Source: Lentilitoribacter sp. Alg239-R112 (GTDB lineage: Bacteria; Pseudomonadota; Alphaproteobacteria; Rhizobiales; Rhizobiaceae). Taken from it: a stretch of 64,000 nt of DNA. The position numbers were made by a program, and so were the translations under genes. A model generated the notes under the pieces. It did no database searches. It was not told where the DNA came from and saw nothing but the letters and a program-made list of their open reading frames with translations. Where the stretch lies: NCBI RefSeq assembly GCF_900537175.1, contig NZ_LS999833.1:2584261-2648260 (forward strand). Direction: 5' to 3'. Below are positions 63,796 through 64,000 of this stretch, one piece after another (positions within the stretch are counted from its first letter, which is position 1; every line of letters begins with the position of its first letter).

Positions 63796-64000
63796 CTAAT
63801 GCAGTGTAGATATTTTTCCACACTCAAAGTAGCATTGAAATTTAGAGCCTGATTTCCAACAACCAGCCCAACCACGCCAAGCAGATGCATCTCGCATATC
63901 CGCTTTACATAATCGCGTCATGCAAGCCCACTCACCAGATTTACATCCGCGAGGCGCTCCATTGGTTATGACTTTCAAACTAGTTTGTAGATAACGATTA
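63796..64000 (-). CDS. Partial Cys-rich hypothetical protein (5' end beyond the right window edge)
   Basis: The minus frame is open from the right edge to a stop at 63796; a TTG at 63978 exists but the frame continues upstream (NRYLQTS before it), so this looks like the C-terminal end of a longer gene. At least 67 residues are visible with six cysteines in the last 50 (CKSGEWACM, RLC, GCW, QCYFEC), plus several Trp. No family recognised. Confidence 0.45.
   Translation of the reverse strand, partial: NRYLQTSLKVITNGAPRGCKSGEWACMTRLCKADMRDASAWRGWAGCWKSGSKFQCYFECGKISTLH

Overview
The window looks like chromosomal DNA of an alphaproteobacterium, probably a marine Hyphomicrobiales or Rhodobacterales relative with middling-to-low GC. 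That placement is inferred from gene content, not from a marker gene. The evidence is a GTG-started TetR regulator beside isovaleryl-CoA dehydrogenase, three TRAP or TAXI-type and three ABC-type uptake systems each tied to a catabolic cluster, aerobic formylglycine-generating enzyme with a sulfatase, and a RuBisCO-like protein. No rRNA, tRNA, CRISPR array, transposase or phage gene was found. The window is almost entirely catabolic accessory gene clusters, each with its own regulator.

Layout: 1-1303, isovaleryl-CoA dehydrogenase (cut by the left edge) with a TetR regulator. 1554-3447, an AT-rich pair of a SAM methyltransferase and a family 4 glycosyltransferase. 3449-9710, an Asp/Glu-racemase-like protein, an Lrp regulator, a DadA-like amino-acid oxidase, a three-part TRAP transporter and a UspA protein. 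9879-17846, beta-keto acid cleavage enzyme, lysine-6-dehydrogenase-like protein, LysR regulator, KamA-family aminomutase, ferredoxin, beta-amino-acid-type aminotransferase and ALDH7. 17879-27047, RpiR and RidA divergent from a dipeptide ABC transporter, an M81 (MlrC) peptidase and a D-threonine-aldolase-like enzyme. 27088-39979, an aldolase/dehydrogenase fusion, SorC regulator, MtnA and MtnK divergent from a ribose-type ABC transporter, an RbsD/FucU mutarotase, a two-subunit transketolase and a RuBisCO-like protein. 40045-41910, HtpG. 41924-48750, FGE, choline-sulfatase-like sulfatase, TAXI transporter and ROK regulator. 49013-57465, an AceE-type E1, sugar-type ABC transporter, PLP C-S/C-O lyase and GntR regulator. 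57708-63717, an RTX-like secreted protein and its type I secretion ABC and membrane-fusion genes. A partial Cys-rich gene lies at the right edge.

The most interesting system is 9879-17846. Read together, the six enzymes outline a complete lysine degradation route that I do not recognise as a described pathway: lysine to allysine (LysDH), to 2-aminoadipate (ALDH7), to 3-aminoadipate (a KamA-family radical enzyme whose two lysine-binding aspartates are replaced, one by arginine), to 3-oxoadipate (beta-amino-acid transaminase), then with acetyl-CoA to succinyl-CoA plus acetoacetate (BKACE). The second is 27088-39979, where methylthioribose/5-deoxyribose salvage enzymes sit with two alternative fates for the MtnA product: an aldolase fusion (DHAP shunt) and a RuBisCO-like protein plus split transketolase. 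Methionine-derived sulfur recurs: MtnK/MtnA salvage, a gamma-lyase-like PLP enzyme paired with an AceE-type E1 (as in Pseudomonas mdeA-mdeB), and a sulfatase cluster.

A recurring regulatory detail: four of the five transporter operons have a GC-rich hairpin immediately after the periplasmic binding-protein gene. All functional statements come from reading sequence motifs; no database search was run.
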